From Anaerolineae bacterium (GTDB taxonomy: Bacteria; Chloroflexota; Anaerolineae; Anaerolineales; Villigracilaceae), in assembly GCA_017303735.1 (NCBI GenBank), contig JAFLCF010000045.1, forward strand, positions 1-24,830: DNA of 24,830 nt, written 5' to 3'. Made by a program: the position numbers and the translations under genes. The notes under the pieces are model-generated. The model did no database searches and was not told where the DNA came from. It saw only the letters and a program-made list of their open reading frames with translations. The first letter of the stretch is position 1, and every line of letters begins with the position of its first letter. Positions 1 through 7,190 of this stretch are shown piece after piece.

Positions 1-127
1 CAACAAAGCGTGCACCTGACGCTGGGGATTCTGCGGTCATCCCAAGCAGTTTTCTACGCCTTATCATTTTTCTGGTTGGACGGCTTCGCCGTCCCCGCCC
101 CAGCGCAGGTAACGCAAACCGTTGGGT
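1..127 (+). repeat. attC site 1 (left edge cut by window), long type
   Basis: The inverse core begins at base 1 (CAAC; its first bases lie outside the window). The right-hand core GTTGGGT is at 121-127, so the cut falls between 121 and 122. The arms AAAGCGTGCACCTGACGCTGGGG and CCCCAGCGCAGGTAACGC pair over GCGT, ACCTG and CGCTGGGG with unpaired bases on the left arm only, like the extrahelical bases of classical attC. The apex holds a perfect hairpin GGACGGC-TTC-GCCGTCC (78-94). Because its inverse core belongs to a cassette to the left, at least one more cassette must precede the window. Confidence 0.85.
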
Positions 128-137
128 GGCTATCACC

Positions 138-1205
138 ATGAAAAAATATTCAAAAATCTCTGTTCTCACAATACTACTTGGCGCATTTCTTCTGTCTTGT
201 AACACAGCAAATGTTATTCAGATCCCTCTTGGTATTAAGAATCAAACGACTCCAACTGTTTTACCTATGTCAACAAACAAGCCCACAATTACTTCAACAG
301 CAACACTAATATACCCAACTCCGCCAGCATCTTATGCCACACTTCAAGTAGCCCAGAGCACGGCTGAAGCATTAGGGAATTTTTGTGTTGGCGCTAAAAA
401 AATCTACGCACCTGAAATATCACCAAATGGCAAATGGATTGCGGCTAATTGTTATTCGGAAAACGGAACTGAGGAGTCGCCTCTCCAAGCAAGTAGTATA
501 GATGGTTCAAAAAATTGGAAAATTTATTACAGTGATTACATATTTAGTCCCATATTGGACAAAATGGGATTATCCCTCGACAGGTATGATAGCGTTATTC
601 CAGCCCACTGGTCAAAAGATGGCAGATTTTTATTTGCCACAGTGGGCTCAAGATTAGATGGGTGTTGCTGGATAACTGGAAGCAGGCGTGTTCTTCTAGT
701 CCGGCTAAATCTTGAAACTGGTGAACAGATAGCACTTTTGCGCACCGATTACTATTCTGCCAATGTGTTTAGTTTTATTATTTCAGATAGTGACCGTTAT
801 CTACTTTTTACGCCCCCGTCTTATAACCTTCCGTATGACTTCGCCGTTTTAGATTTTCAAACATGGGAGACCCAAGAAATTATCCTTGAATTCACGGGGG
901 AAACACATATGGATTATGCAAAATTATCGCCAAAAGAAGATAAGGTGATTCTTCCTTTATTTTATTTTATCCCCTACGATGATTACTACCTAGATTCCAT
1001 TGTACTTATTGATCTTACATCAGGGATGCAAGACATATTAATTTCAGATATAAAGCCAGAAGGAGAAATCTTTCCGATACAATGGATAGATAACAATCAC
1101 GTCCTAATGAGTAATATAAACCCTGTTTATTATGCAGGGGATAAAATAGAAAGGCGGTGGATTCTTGATATCAACTCAGGGCAACTTGAAGAAAGAACTC
1201 CTTAG
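138..1205 (+). CDS. Cassette 1: beta-propeller-like lipoprotein
   Basis: The protein is 355 residues long from ATG 138. An in-frame GTG at 126 would lie inside the attC core and give an N-terminus less like a signal peptide, so ATG 138 is preferred. Residues 1-20 are a lipoprotein signal with lipobox LLSC (C21), followed by a Thr/Pro-rich linker to about residue 60. The body shows PD40/TolB-like blade motifs: PEISPNGKWIA near residue 95, AHWSKDGRFLF near W158, then a later blade with SDSDRYLLF. It is probably anchored on the outer face of the membrane. Its closest relative in the window is cassette 3, with the same AHWSKDG blade and the same closing W...D/N-x-G segment. No catalytic residues are recognised and the function is unknown. 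The G-rich attC core (GGGTGG, 124-129) may serve as ribosome binding site, since nothing better precedes the ATG. Confidence 0.85.
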   Translation: MKKYSKISVLTILLGAFLLSCNTANVIQIPLGIKNQTTPTVLPMSTNKPTITSTATLIYPTPPASYATLQVAQSTAEALGNFCVGAKKIYAPEISPNGKWIAANCYSENGTEESPLQASSIDGSKNWKIYYSDYIFSPILDKMGLSLDRYDSVIPAHWSKDGRFLFATVGSRLDGCCWITGSRRVLLVRLNLETGEQIALLRTDYYSANVFSFIISDSDRYLLFTPPSYNLPYDFAVLDFQTWETQEIILEFTGETHMDYAKLSPKEDKVILPLFYFIPYDDYYLDSIVLIDLTSGMQDILISDIKPEGEIFPIQWIDNNHVLMSNINPVYYAGDKIERRWILDINSGQLEERTP

Positions 1206-1215
1206 CAAAAACGCC

Positions 1216-1345
1216 ACCCAACAAAGCGTGAACCTGACGCTGGGGATTCTGCGGCAATCTCAAGCAGTTTTCTACGCCTTATCATTTTTCCAGTTGGGCG
1301 GCTTCGCCGTCCCCGCCCCAGCGCAGGTAACGCAAACCGTTGGCT
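1216..1345 (+). repeat. attC site 2, long type (130 bp)
   Basis: The inverse core ACCCAAC is at 1216-1222, ten bases after the stop of cassette 1. The right core GTTGGCT is at 1339-1345. The two cores of this linear site do not match each other. The inverse core, extended to GCCACCCAAC (1213-1222), is instead the exact complement of the start of cassette 1, GTTGGGTGGC (121-130). The inner arms pair as in site 1, with single unpaired bases on the left arm, and the GCTTCGCC apical hairpin is present. Best-preserved complete site in the window. Confidence 0.9.
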
Positions 1346-1365
1346 GGCTTCGCTAATAGGATAAG

Positions 1366-2526
1366 ATGAAATATTTATGGCGGAAAATTTTTTTACTATT
1401 AGTCACCTTTTGTACAGGTTGTGCAGGCTTGCCACAAAACGGTGAAGCGACGGCGCCAACCGTTGTACCTAAATTACTTCCCGCGCTTTCACCAACTGTA
1501 ACTGCAACATCTATACCAGCCATACTTCCCACAGACGTAATCATTGTAGACGATTGGCGGGAACTTTCATACGGAATGGCTTTTGATAAACATGGTTACT
1601 TGTGGATTGCAGGTAGAGAAGGTATTTTCGTCTGGTCTCCCAATGAAGACAAACAAGAGTTTTATCCATCCCTACAATTTGAAAATGAACAATCACAACC
1701 AAAATGTTCAGTTGAAGCAGCGATAATTCGTGACGGAGAATTTCTTTGGATGGCAACAATTCCATCTGATTGTGCTTTTACCGCAATCACCATTGATGAA
1801 AATGGATCAACTTGGGTAGGAACCGAAGATGGAAGAATTCTTAGCTTTGATGGTACACAATGGAAAAATCAAAGCCTTCCAAATCATATGGTAACTATTT
1901 CTTCTATCATTACAGCCTCTGACAATTCAATATGGGCAGGCGCAGATTACGGCGGCGTTTCACATTACGACGGAACAGATTGGAAAAGTTATGATCACCG
2001 CGACAATGCGCCACTTGCTGGAATAAAATCAATGGCGATTGCGCCAGATGGTGTACTATGGGCAAGTTCTCAATGCTGTATGACGAAACCGTATTTCTTC
2101 AAATTTGATGGGATTTCTTGGACACACGATATTCCGAAAACTGATGATAAAGAATTAAAGTACGTTATTGGCTCAACAGATGGCAAGTTATGGTTTGGTG
2201 CTTCTGATGGAATTTATGGATACAATTCTAGTGATGGAACTTGGGCAACATATAGATTTCCTAATACCAATACAGGAAATTACAGGTCTACTATTGGGAA
2301 TGACGGTAAAATATGGATAGGCACAGAAAACGGTGAAGTTTTTTACTTTGACAAAGGCAAGTGGGTTTCTTTACCAAATAGCGTAAACAATGAAATTCAA
2401 TCGATGACGATTGGGATGGATTCTACAATTTGGGTTTGCACAAAAGAAGGAATCATCCTTCATTTTGACGGAAAGGCTTGGAAGGCTTACACAGAATTTG
2501 TTAGTGCAATTTCTTCAAATCCCTAA
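1366..2526 (+). CDS. Cassette 2: lipoprotein with two-component-regulator-type propeller repeats
   Basis: A 386-residue protein. The start ATG 1366 follows AGGA (1358-1361). The signal peptide FLLLVTFCTGC gives a probable lipid-anchored Cys at 19, although the position before TG is Cys rather than the usual Leu, so C16 is an alternative. The mature part is a series of blades with the repeated pattern (I/L)W-(I/V/F/A)-G-x-(E/D)-x-G followed by FDG-x-x-W: for example TWVGTEDGRILSFDG, IWAGADYGGVSHYDG, LWFGASDGIYGY, IWIGTENGEVFYF and IWVCTKEGIILHFDG. This is the Reg_prop-like repeat of periplasmic ligand-sensing propellers, here without a histidine kinase or membrane domain. It may bind a ligand or partner at the cell surface; no substrate can be named. 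It ends 6 bases before the inverse core of site 3, leaving almost no spare sequence in the cassette. Confidence 0.87.
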   Translation: MKYLWRKIFLLLVTFCTGCAGLPQNGEATAPTVVPKLLPALSPTVTATSIPAILPTDVIIVDDWRELSYGMAFDKHGYLWIAGREGIFVWSPNEDKQEFYPSLQFENEQSQPKCSVEAAIIRDGEFLWMATIPSDCAFTAITIDENGSTWVGTEDGRILSFDGTQWKNQSLPNHMVTISSIITASDNSIWAGADYGGVSHYDGTDWKSYDHRDNAPLAGIKSMAIAPDGVLWASSQCCMTKPYFFKFDGISWTHDIPKTDDKELKYVIGSTDGKLWFGASDGIYGYNSSDGTWATYRFPNTNTGNYRSTIGNDGKIWIGTENGEVFYFDKGKWVSLPNSVNNEIQSMTIGMDSTIWVCTKEGIILHFDGKAWKAYTEFVSAISSNP

Positions 2527-2532
2527 AACGCC

Positions 2533-2664
2533 AGCCAACAAAGCGTGCACCTGACGCTGGGGACTCTGCGCACATCTCAAACAGTTTCACACGCCTTATC
2601 CTGTTTCTGGTTGGACGACTTCGCCCGGTCCACGAGAGAGGGCAGGTAACGCAAACCGTTAGGC
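2533..2664 (+). repeat. attC site 3, hybrid of long and short types (132 bp)
   Basis: The inverse core AGCCAAC is at 2533-2539 and the right core GTTAGGC at 2658-2664. The extended inverse core GCCAGCCAAC (2530-2539) is the exact complement of the start of cassette 2 (GTTGGCTGGC, 1339-1348), not of its own right core. The left half matches sites 1-2. The centre-right carries the CCCGGTCCACGAGAGAGGGC segment typical of sites 4-7, so the CGCTGGGG/CCCCAGCG part of the stem is lost and only GCGT and ACCTG remain paired. Confidence 0.87.
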
Positions 2665-2693
2665 GGTAAGTCATTTTTCTGAGAGTAGCGGGC

Positions 2694-3674
2694 ATGAAAA
2701 AACCTTCTCTTCATCGCTGGATAATTTTCTATAGTATCTCAATATTCTTTGCCTTTCTAAGTTCTTGTAGTTTAAATCCTACGCCAACTAAAAAGCCCGT
2801 TTTTACCTTCACGCCTTCTATTACGAATACGATATCACCTGTTTCCTCTCCCACATTACCTCCTGCTACTTTGGCGGTTGTATCTACAATGGACGCCATC
2901 GTTACTAAAAAACCAGAGTTACAAGATTTATATCGTTATTATCAAGAATGTGTCTACATGCCTTATACCTGCGTTAGTCCAGGACTCGGTCTTTCTCCAA
3001 ATGGATTATGGGCTGTATTTTTTACTGGCGATGGAATACAAATTGTCAGCGTGGATGGCTCAATAGAATGGGGAGTTACTTTTTCAGAATTATCTAGTAC
3101 ACAAGGTGCAGGGATCGTTTCGGCTGCGCATTGGTCAAAAGATGGTAAATATTTGTATGTTTTTCCACGTCAAGACGGCGCAGACGGTGGTTATGAATGG
3201 TTTTGGGGCTGGCAGGGAACAAAACTTATTCGCCTAGATTTAGAATTGGGTACTTGGACAGATACAAATATGGGCTATGCTTTTTCATTCTCGCCCGACG
3301 ACCAATATTTAGCATATCGCAGTGATGAAGGCATTCATATTCACGAGTTGGACACAGCACAAGAAAAAGTTATCCCAGTGAGATATGCTGAGTTTGGTCG
3401 CTTTACATGGTCTCCCGACAGTCAAAATATTCTTTTTGTAGCAACCCTCTATGAAACAGATATAGAGAATCGCGAAAATGGCTTTTCGTATCTCTTGCTT
3501 AATGTAACAACAAATGAAATCCAAGTGGTACTTGAAAACAATCTAGATTTTATGTATCCTGTTCAGTGGAATGAGAAAAATCGAGTGATAGTTGAAAAAC
3601 TATTTGAAGGGTTCGGTGAAAGGTATAATCTTGAAGTTGATACAGGTGTAATAACTCCAATTCAAAATCCGTAG
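2694..3674 (+). CDS. Cassette 3: beta-propeller-like lipoprotein, homologue of cassette 1
   Basis: A 326-residue protein from ATG 2694. The upstream sequence is G-rich but has no clear Shine-Dalgarno motif. The signal peptide ends in lipobox LSSC (C25), then comes a Thr/Pro-rich linker to about residue 65. Blade motifs of the PD40/WD40-like type follow in order: GLSPNGLWAVFF, AHWSKDGKYLYVF, FSFSPDDQYLAY and FTWSPDSQNILFV. It shares with cassette 1 the AHWSKDG blade, an L-x-R-L-(D/N)-L-E-x-G segment, a closing (Y/F)P(V/I)QW motif and a final DxxxG. The two are therefore homologues captured in separate cassettes, and the divergence shows this was not a recent tandem copy. Predicted surface or periplasm-facing lipoprotein of unknown role. 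Confidence 0.86.
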   Translation: MKKPSLHRWIIFYSISIFFAFLSSCSLNPTPTKKPVFTFTPSITNTISPVSSPTLPPATLAVVSTMDAIVTKKPELQDLYRYYQECVYMPYTCVSPGLGLSPNGLWAVFFTGDGIQIVSVDGSIEWGVTFSELSSTQGAGIVSAAHWSKDGKYLYVFPRQDGADGGYEWFWGWQGTKLIRLDLELGTWTDTNMGYAFSFSPDDQYLAYRSDEGIHIHELDTAQEKVIPVRYAEFGRFTWSPDSQNILFVATLYETDIENRENGFSYLLLNVTTNEIQVVLENNLDFMYPVQWNEKNRVIVEKLFEGFGERYNLEVDTGVITPIQNP

Positions 3675-3684
3675 GCAAAAAACC

Positions 3685-3800
3685 GCCTAACAAAGCGTGC
3701 ACCTGACGCTGGGGATTCTGCGGCAATCTCAAGCAGTTTCACACGCCTTATCATTTTTCTGGTTAGACGGCTTCGCCCGGTCCACGAGAGAGGGCGGCTC
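3685..3800 (+). repeat. attC site 4, right arm deleted
   Basis: The inverse core GCCTAAC is at 3685-3691. Extended to ACCGCCTAAC (3682-3691), it is the exact complement of the start of cassette 3 (GTTAGGCGGT, 2658-2667). The site then follows site 3 closely as far as CCACGAGAGAGGGC but jumps directly to GGGCGGCTC (3792-3800). The GCAGGTAACGCAAACC arm and the GTT of the core are missing. GGGCGGCTC is the complement of GAGCCGCCC in the inverse core of the next site (4244-4252), so the start of cassette 4 survives. A deletion of about 21 bp between two GGGC copies explains the sequence. Confidence 0.75.
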
Positions 3801-3911
3801 ATGCAAGAATACGGTACACAAGAGATTTAGGTGGAAGATGTGTTTTTACGATGGACTATAGTAGGACGTGTTGCATTCAACCGATCTTTATTTAAAGAAA
3901 AAGGCTCACAC

Positions 3912-3939
3912 TTGATATTTACTCGATGACCAATATACT
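3912..3939 (+). promoter_or_regulatory. Probable sigma-70-type promoter inside cassette 4
   Basis: TTGATA (3912-3917) and TATACT (3934-3939) are each 5/6 to consensus with a 16-bp spacer. Transcription would start near 3946, about 38 bases before ATG 3984, which has a strong GGAGG. It lies in the 183-base leader between the site 4 remnant and the gene; no other cassette has a leader of this length. A 10-bp direct repeat GGTACACAAG (3813-3822 and 3949-3958) flanks the promoter. Confidence 0.55.
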
Positions 3940-3983
3940 TTCCAAAATGGTACACAAGCAAATATCTTTTCGGAGGTTATTCA

Positions 3984-4208
3984 ATGGCAGCAGACTCAAC
4001 AAATTTAGTCTTTTCATTATTCTGTTGTCTTGGGGGGATGTTGTTAGGAGTAATTCCATTTGTAGTTATGGCGGTGAAAATTATTCCCAAAAATAAGCGT
4101 TTATCCGTTTACCGTCTGGGTCAATATATTGGCGAACGTGGTCCTGGATTGGTTCTTCTCATACCCATCGTTGATCGAGGTACCTTAATAGATTCACAGG
4201 TTGAGTAA
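3984..4208 (+). CDS. Cassette 4: truncated stomatin-like (SPFH) N-terminal fragment
   Basis: A 74-residue protein from ATG 3984, with GGAGG at 3972-3976 (7-base spacing). Residues 8-33 form one hydrophobic membrane segment. Residues 39-66 (RLSVYRLGQYIGERGPGLVLL then IPIVDRG) are the characteristic start of a stomatin/slipin SPFH domain. Full-length slipins are about 250 residues or more. Here the frame stops right after DRGTLIDSQVE, before the main body of the SPFH domain and the coiled coil. The remaining 40 bases to attC site 5 do not continue the family in another frame as far as I can see. It is either a degraded capture or a small membrane peptide made from the N-terminal hairpin. The excellent ribosome binding site and promoter suggest it is still expressed. 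Oligomeric scaffolding as in full stomatins is unlikely. Confidence 0.7.
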   Translation: MAADSTNLVFSLFCCLGGMLLGVIPFVVMAVKIIPKNKRLSVYRLGQYIGERGPGLVLLIPIVDRGTLIDSQVE

Positions 4209-4248
4209 CTACTGGTGATTAAACCACATGAGAAAATGTTATAGAGCC

Positions 4249-4350
4249 GCCCAACAAAGCGTGCAACAAGCTTCTACCTGACCTTTTCGGGTTGGACAGC
4301 TTCGCCCGGTCCACGAGAGAGGGCGGGGGGCAAGCCGCAAACCGTTGGGC
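4249..4350 (+). repeat. attC site 5, short type (102 bp)
   Basis: The inverse core GCCCAAC is at 4249-4255 and the right core GTTGGGC at 4344-4350. The shared internal block GCTTCGCCCGGTCCACGAGA is retained, but the left arm reads GCGTGCAACAAGCTTCTACC in place of the long-type arm. By eye, arm pairing outside the cores is weak. It closes cassette 4, whose surviving start GGGCGGCTC (3792-3800) complements GAGCCGCCC at 4244-4252. Confidence 0.82.
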
Positions 4351-4371
4351 GCTTGTGCATAAGGAGTAAAT

Positions 4372-5040
4372 ATGTCAAAAAAATATCTACTTTCAATTGT
4401 GTTATCAATACTGCTAATCACAATTCTGTCATTTTTCTTTGAAGTAACTGGGCTCATTTCATACGGATTGATTGTTTTAAGTATCTGGCTAACACTAGCA
4501 ATAATTGTGATTTGGTGCATATGTTGGGTGTTACTGAAAACTCGCTTAATTAAGCGGCTGTTTCGATTGCAAACACCTTTAAAACTTCCTCTCTTATTGT
4601 TTTTATCTGGAATAGCAGGAATTATTGTCCCAAACCTTTATGCGTTGCCTGCTGTCCCATCAACAACATTATCTATTAGCGATCAATTGAACTACATGTA
4701 CAAAACTGATCAAGGTGACAGGCTGGCATTGCGGTTCATAAAACTAAACGAGCGCGATCAAGAACGTACACAGCGAGTTATTAAGATTCTTGAACAAGAT
4801 GAAATCCTATCTCCAGAAAATCTGTACCAAGCCGCCACAATACTTCAACATGGAACAGGGAGCGAACATTATGAAATGGCATATATACTCGCAAAGCAAG
4901 CAAATGAATCGGGATACGAGAATGAATTATGGAAAGCTGCTTATGACCGCTGGATGTTGTCTTTAGGAAAACCGCAAGTATACGGGACTCAAACTAAAGC
5001 AACATTTACTATCTTTGGTGTACAAGTTGAGCAAAAATAA
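4372..5040 (+). CDS. Cassette 5: membrane protein with DUF6624-like C-terminal tail
   Basis: A 222-residue protein from ATG 4372, preceded by AAGGAG (4361-4366) at good spacing. Three hydrophobic segments at about residues 5-27, 30-56 and 70-93 indicate an N-terminal membrane anchor. The C-terminal half is soluble and helical. It contains ILQHGTGSEHYEMAYILAKQA near residue 165 and YDRWMLSLGKPQVYGTQ at 191-207. The DR...GxPQxYGTQ ending with an upstream QHG motif is typical of the DUF6624 family, whose biochemical function is not known to me. The family assignment rests on motif memory only. It could equally be described as a membrane protein of unknown function. The stop lies 17 bases before the inverse core of site 6. 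Confidence 0.83.
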   Translation: MSKKYLLSIVLSILLITILSFFFEVTGLISYGLIVLSIWLTLAIIVIWCICWVLLKTRLIKRLFRLQTPLKLPLLLFLSGIAGIIVPNLYALPAVPSTTLSISDQLNYMYKTDQGDRLALRFIKLNERDQERTQRVIKILEQDEILSPENLYQAATILQHGTGSEHYEMAYILAKQANESGYENELWKAAYDRWMLSLGKPQVYGTQTKATFTIFGVQVEQK

Positions 5041-5057
5041 TTCTTCATGTAAAACGC

Positions 5058-5168
5058 GCCCAACAAAGCGTGCAGCAAGATACTACCTGACCAGTTTCTG
5101 GCGGGACGGCTTCGCCCGGTCCACGAGACAGGGCGGGTACCCACAGGGCAAGCCGCATGCCATTGGGC
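5058..5168 (+). repeat. attC site 6, short type, variant right core ATTGGGC
   Basis: The inverse core GCCCAAC is at 5058-5064; extended to GCGCCCAAC (5056-5064), it complements the start of cassette 5 (GTTGGGCGC, 4344-4352). The right core reads ATTGGGC (5162-5168), so the invariant G next to the cut is A. The preceding GCATGC can pair with GCGTGC in the left arm if one G-T pair is allowed. The internal block matches sites 5 and 7, with GAGACAG in place of GAGAGAG. Confidence 0.8.
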
Positions 5169-5193
5169 AGTTCCTTGCAAAACATAGGTATTT

Positions 5194-6318
5194 ATGAAGA
5201 TAAAATCATCTTTGATTTTCCTTGTGCTTTTTTTTCTTACTTCATGCACGCCAGCCCTCGTTGAAGTCATACCGGCAACAGTCGCGCCTACGCTAACAGA
5301 AACCAGTCCATCCGCGAACACTATCGAGCAACAAAATGAGTATACGGTTGATGAATTTTCAGAAGATTATTACGGGATCGTTCACATAGAATTCGAAGAA
5401 GATTTTTACAAAAAAGGGTGGATTGCAATCTATGACAAAAGAACAAACAAAGAACGCATAAAAGTATTATCTGACAAAATTTCATTAGACTTGCATGAAG
5501 GAAAGATAAAAGCCAATATTCTTAAATTGCCCTATGGCGAACAAAGTTTAATTATTTATGATGACTTTAACTTTGACAAAATCAAGGATTTTGCTATTCG
5601 AGATGACCAAGTCAGTTGCTACGGTGGACCGTCCTTCAAGGTGTTTTTATCTCAAAATGGTGAGTTTATCTTGAATCAAGATTTCACCAGGCTCGCCCAT
5701 GAATACTGCGGAATGTTTATGGTGGATAACAAAGAGCACAAAATCTACACCATGACCAAAAGTAGTTGTTGTTGGCATCAATATTCTGACTTTATTGTTG
5801 AAAATAATATTCCTGTCGTACAAAAAATAGTCGAAGTTGAGTGGGCTCCACCTTTCGACATCGTAACTACGAAAGAATGGAATGATGGAAAATTAACAGA
5901 AGCAGAAGAAAAGCATCTTTCTTGGGAAGATATAAAAGATTTTTCGGTTGTTTCTTTCGATCTTCTAAACGATGGCGAAAAAGTATTTCTGTTCAGTTTG
6001 GATGGCGAAACACTGACGTATGCTATCACTACAAAAGATGAAGTGGTTAAATTCAATTTCCCAGCAGAAAGAATACCCGATGAAAATGAAAATTTTTCTT
6101 ACATAAACAAACAGCCTAGAGTTATTTTGCATTTTGCAGATAAAAATATTGAGTACGAAATCTATGAAAACATGAATGGGGATAAAATTGAAGAAATTGG
6201 AATTAAAACAACAACAGATGGACAGACGGTCATTTTAGAAGGTGATGTCGCAACAATTCAGGGAAACTTAATGGATGTTGAGAAGTTAAAATGGAACAAC
6301 GTAGTATTTGATGAGTAA
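5194..6318 (+). CDS. Cassette 6: XAC2610-like lipoprotein
   Basis: A 374-residue protein from ATG 5194, with AGG about 6 bases upstream. The signal peptide has lipobox LTSC (C18), followed by a short Thr/Ser-rich linker. The central region carries YDDFNFDKIKDFAIRDD (from residue 122), then CYGGPSF, EYCGMFMVD and SSCCWHQYSDF (190-200). This order of D-x-N-F-D-x-x-x-D, CYGGP and CCWH motifs matches the XAC2610-like family of small exported beta-sheet proteins, seen in association with toxins or lysozyme inhibition in other bacteria. That functional link is family knowledge and not shown here. The C-terminal third (from about residue 250) is beta-rich with a second YEIYENMNGDKIEEIGI segment resembling the same D-x-N-x-D pattern. 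The stop is 30 bases before the inverse core of site 7. Confidence 0.82.
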   Translation: MKIKSSLIFLVLFFLTSCTPALVEVIPATVAPTLTETSPSANTIEQQNEYTVDEFSEDYYGIVHIEFEEDFYKKGWIAIYDKRTNKERIKVLSDKISLDLHEGKIKANILKLPYGEQSLIIYDDFNFDKIKDFAIRDDQVSCYGGPSFKVFLSQNGEFILNQDFTRLAHEYCGMFMVDNKEHKIYTMTKSSCCWHQYSDFIVENNIPVVQKIVEVEWAPPFDIVTTKEWNDGKLTEAEEKHLSWEDIKDFSVVSFDLLNDGEKVFLFSLDGETLTYAITTKDEVVKFNFPAERIPDENENFSYINKQPRVILHFADKNIEYEIYENMNGDKIEEIGIKTTTDGQTVILEGDVATIQGNLMDVEKLKWNNVVFDE

Positions 6319-6348
6319 AAAAGGCGATTATCTTAAATCCCAAAAACT

Positions 6349-6465
6349 GCCCAACAAAGCGGACAGCAAGATACTACCTGACCTGTTTCTGGCTGGACGG
6401 CTTCGCCCGGTCCACGAGAGAGGGCGGGTATCCCCTATCGGGGACGATGGCGCAAACCGTTGGGC
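6349..6465 (+). repeat. attC site 7, short type (117 bp)
   Basis: The inverse core GCCCAAC is at 6349-6355. Its extension AACTGCCCAA (6345-6354) complements the start of cassette 6, TTGGGCAGTT (5163-5172). The right core GTTGGGC is at 6459-6465. The right arm contains GGGTATC (6426-6432), which can pair with GATAC in the left arm, and a CCCCTATCGGGG self-complementary insert that is absent from other sites. Confidence 0.82.
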
Positions 6466-6478
6466 GCTGGCGCGAAGA

Positions 6479-6492
6479 TCTCCGATAGGAGA
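6479..6492 (+). promoter_or_regulatory. Hairpin covering the ribosome binding site of cassette 7
   Basis: TCTCC-GATA-GGAGA can fold into a 5-bp stem that buries AGGAG (6487-6491), the only Shine-Dalgarno-like sequence before ATG 6504. The spacing to the ATG is 12 bases, which is long. This may simply be chance in a short leader. Confidence 0.3.
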
Positions 6493-6503
6493 AATACAAG
6501 ATT

Positions 6504-7187
6504 ATGAATATCGATGAATTAGTTAATAAAATAGTTTCAGAAGGTTGCTTTCCGATTCGAGTTGAGAGTATTTCTGTTAAAGATACAGACCGCAATCTTA
6601 TATTTTCTGGTGACTTAGACGGATTTCTAAAAGCTGCAAAAGCTATGAAAGCAGATGTTATTTTTATTACAAGCACAGCTTTTGATGAAGATGAATTCAT
6701 ATACGAATTTGATGAACTCAACGAAGATGATGAAGACGAAAGTGAAGGCTTAGAGGATGAATCTATTTACCTTCCGTCAGTCATGCCTTCATTAAGTAAG
6801 TTCGAAAACTATAAAGGTCAAGATTGTATTTTCCAATTGTCCGTAAAGACAACAATTAATACTCTAGATTTCTCTATCCAAGAATCTTGGCTGGATGAGT
6901 TTCTCAAAATGCGCGATGAAGCGATAGAAAAAATCGAGAACAATAGAGAATCTATTATGTCCACACAACGGGCGGAGCGTGAAGCCAAGCAAAAGGAAGC
7001 AATTAAGAGTCTGAATACATTAATCAACGACTCTGCATTTACTAATCTTCGTACACAGAAAGCTATGCTTGCCTATGCAACAGAAAAAATACCCGAACTT
7101 GAGAATATAGATCGAACGACTCTTCAAAGCGAGATTCAAAAACTCAACGCGAAAATTGAGGCGAAAGGCTTAGGTCGTAAAAGGTAA
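6504..7187 (+). CDS. Cassette 7: acidic cytoplasmic protein of unknown function
   Basis: A 227-residue protein from ATG 6504. There is no signal peptide or membrane segment, unlike every other cassette product here. The N-terminal half is an alpha/beta region with a very acidic stretch at about residues 67-88 (DELNEDDEDESEGLEDE). The C-terminal half is charged and helical (from about residue 140: EAIEKIENNRESIMSTQRAE onwards), probably a coiled coil, ending in the basic GLGRKR. I do not recognise a family. Small acidic proteins in integron cassettes are often of unknown function, and immunity-type roles are possible but not supported by any motif. The stop codon is 3 bases before the inverse core of site 8, the tightest packing in the array. 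Confidence 0.8.
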   Translation: MNIDELVNKIVSEGCFPIRVESISVKDTDRNLIFSGDLDGFLKAAKAMKADVIFITSTAFDEDEFIYEFDELNEDDEDESEGLEDESIYLPSVMPSLSKFENYKGQDCIFQLSVKTTINTLDFSIQESWLDEFLKMRDEAIEKIENNRESIMSTQRAEREAKQKEAIKSLNTLINDSAFTNLRTQKAMLAYATEKIPELENIDRTTLQSEIQKLNAKIEAKGLGRKR

Positions 7188-7190
7188 CGC

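Noticed and set aside
1165..1356. Plus-strand ORF spanning attC site 2 and overlapping the end of cassette 1 (also 5015-5197)
   Set aside because: It reads through the recombination site, overlaps a clear gene and has no ribosome binding site.
2501..2695. Minus-strand ORFs across attC sites (also 4239-4520, 4989-5321, 6374-6721) sharing a PLSWTGRS-type peptide
   Set aside because: The conserved peptide is only the translation of the shared attC block GGTCCACGAGAG; it tracks the repeat, lacks proper starts and overlaps real genes. Such ORFs are easily mistaken for a conserved small protein family.
3813..3958. 10-bp direct repeats GGTACACAAG as target-site duplication of an insertion element
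   Set aside because: No transposase or terminal inverted repeats lie between them; kept only as a note with the cassette 4 promoter.
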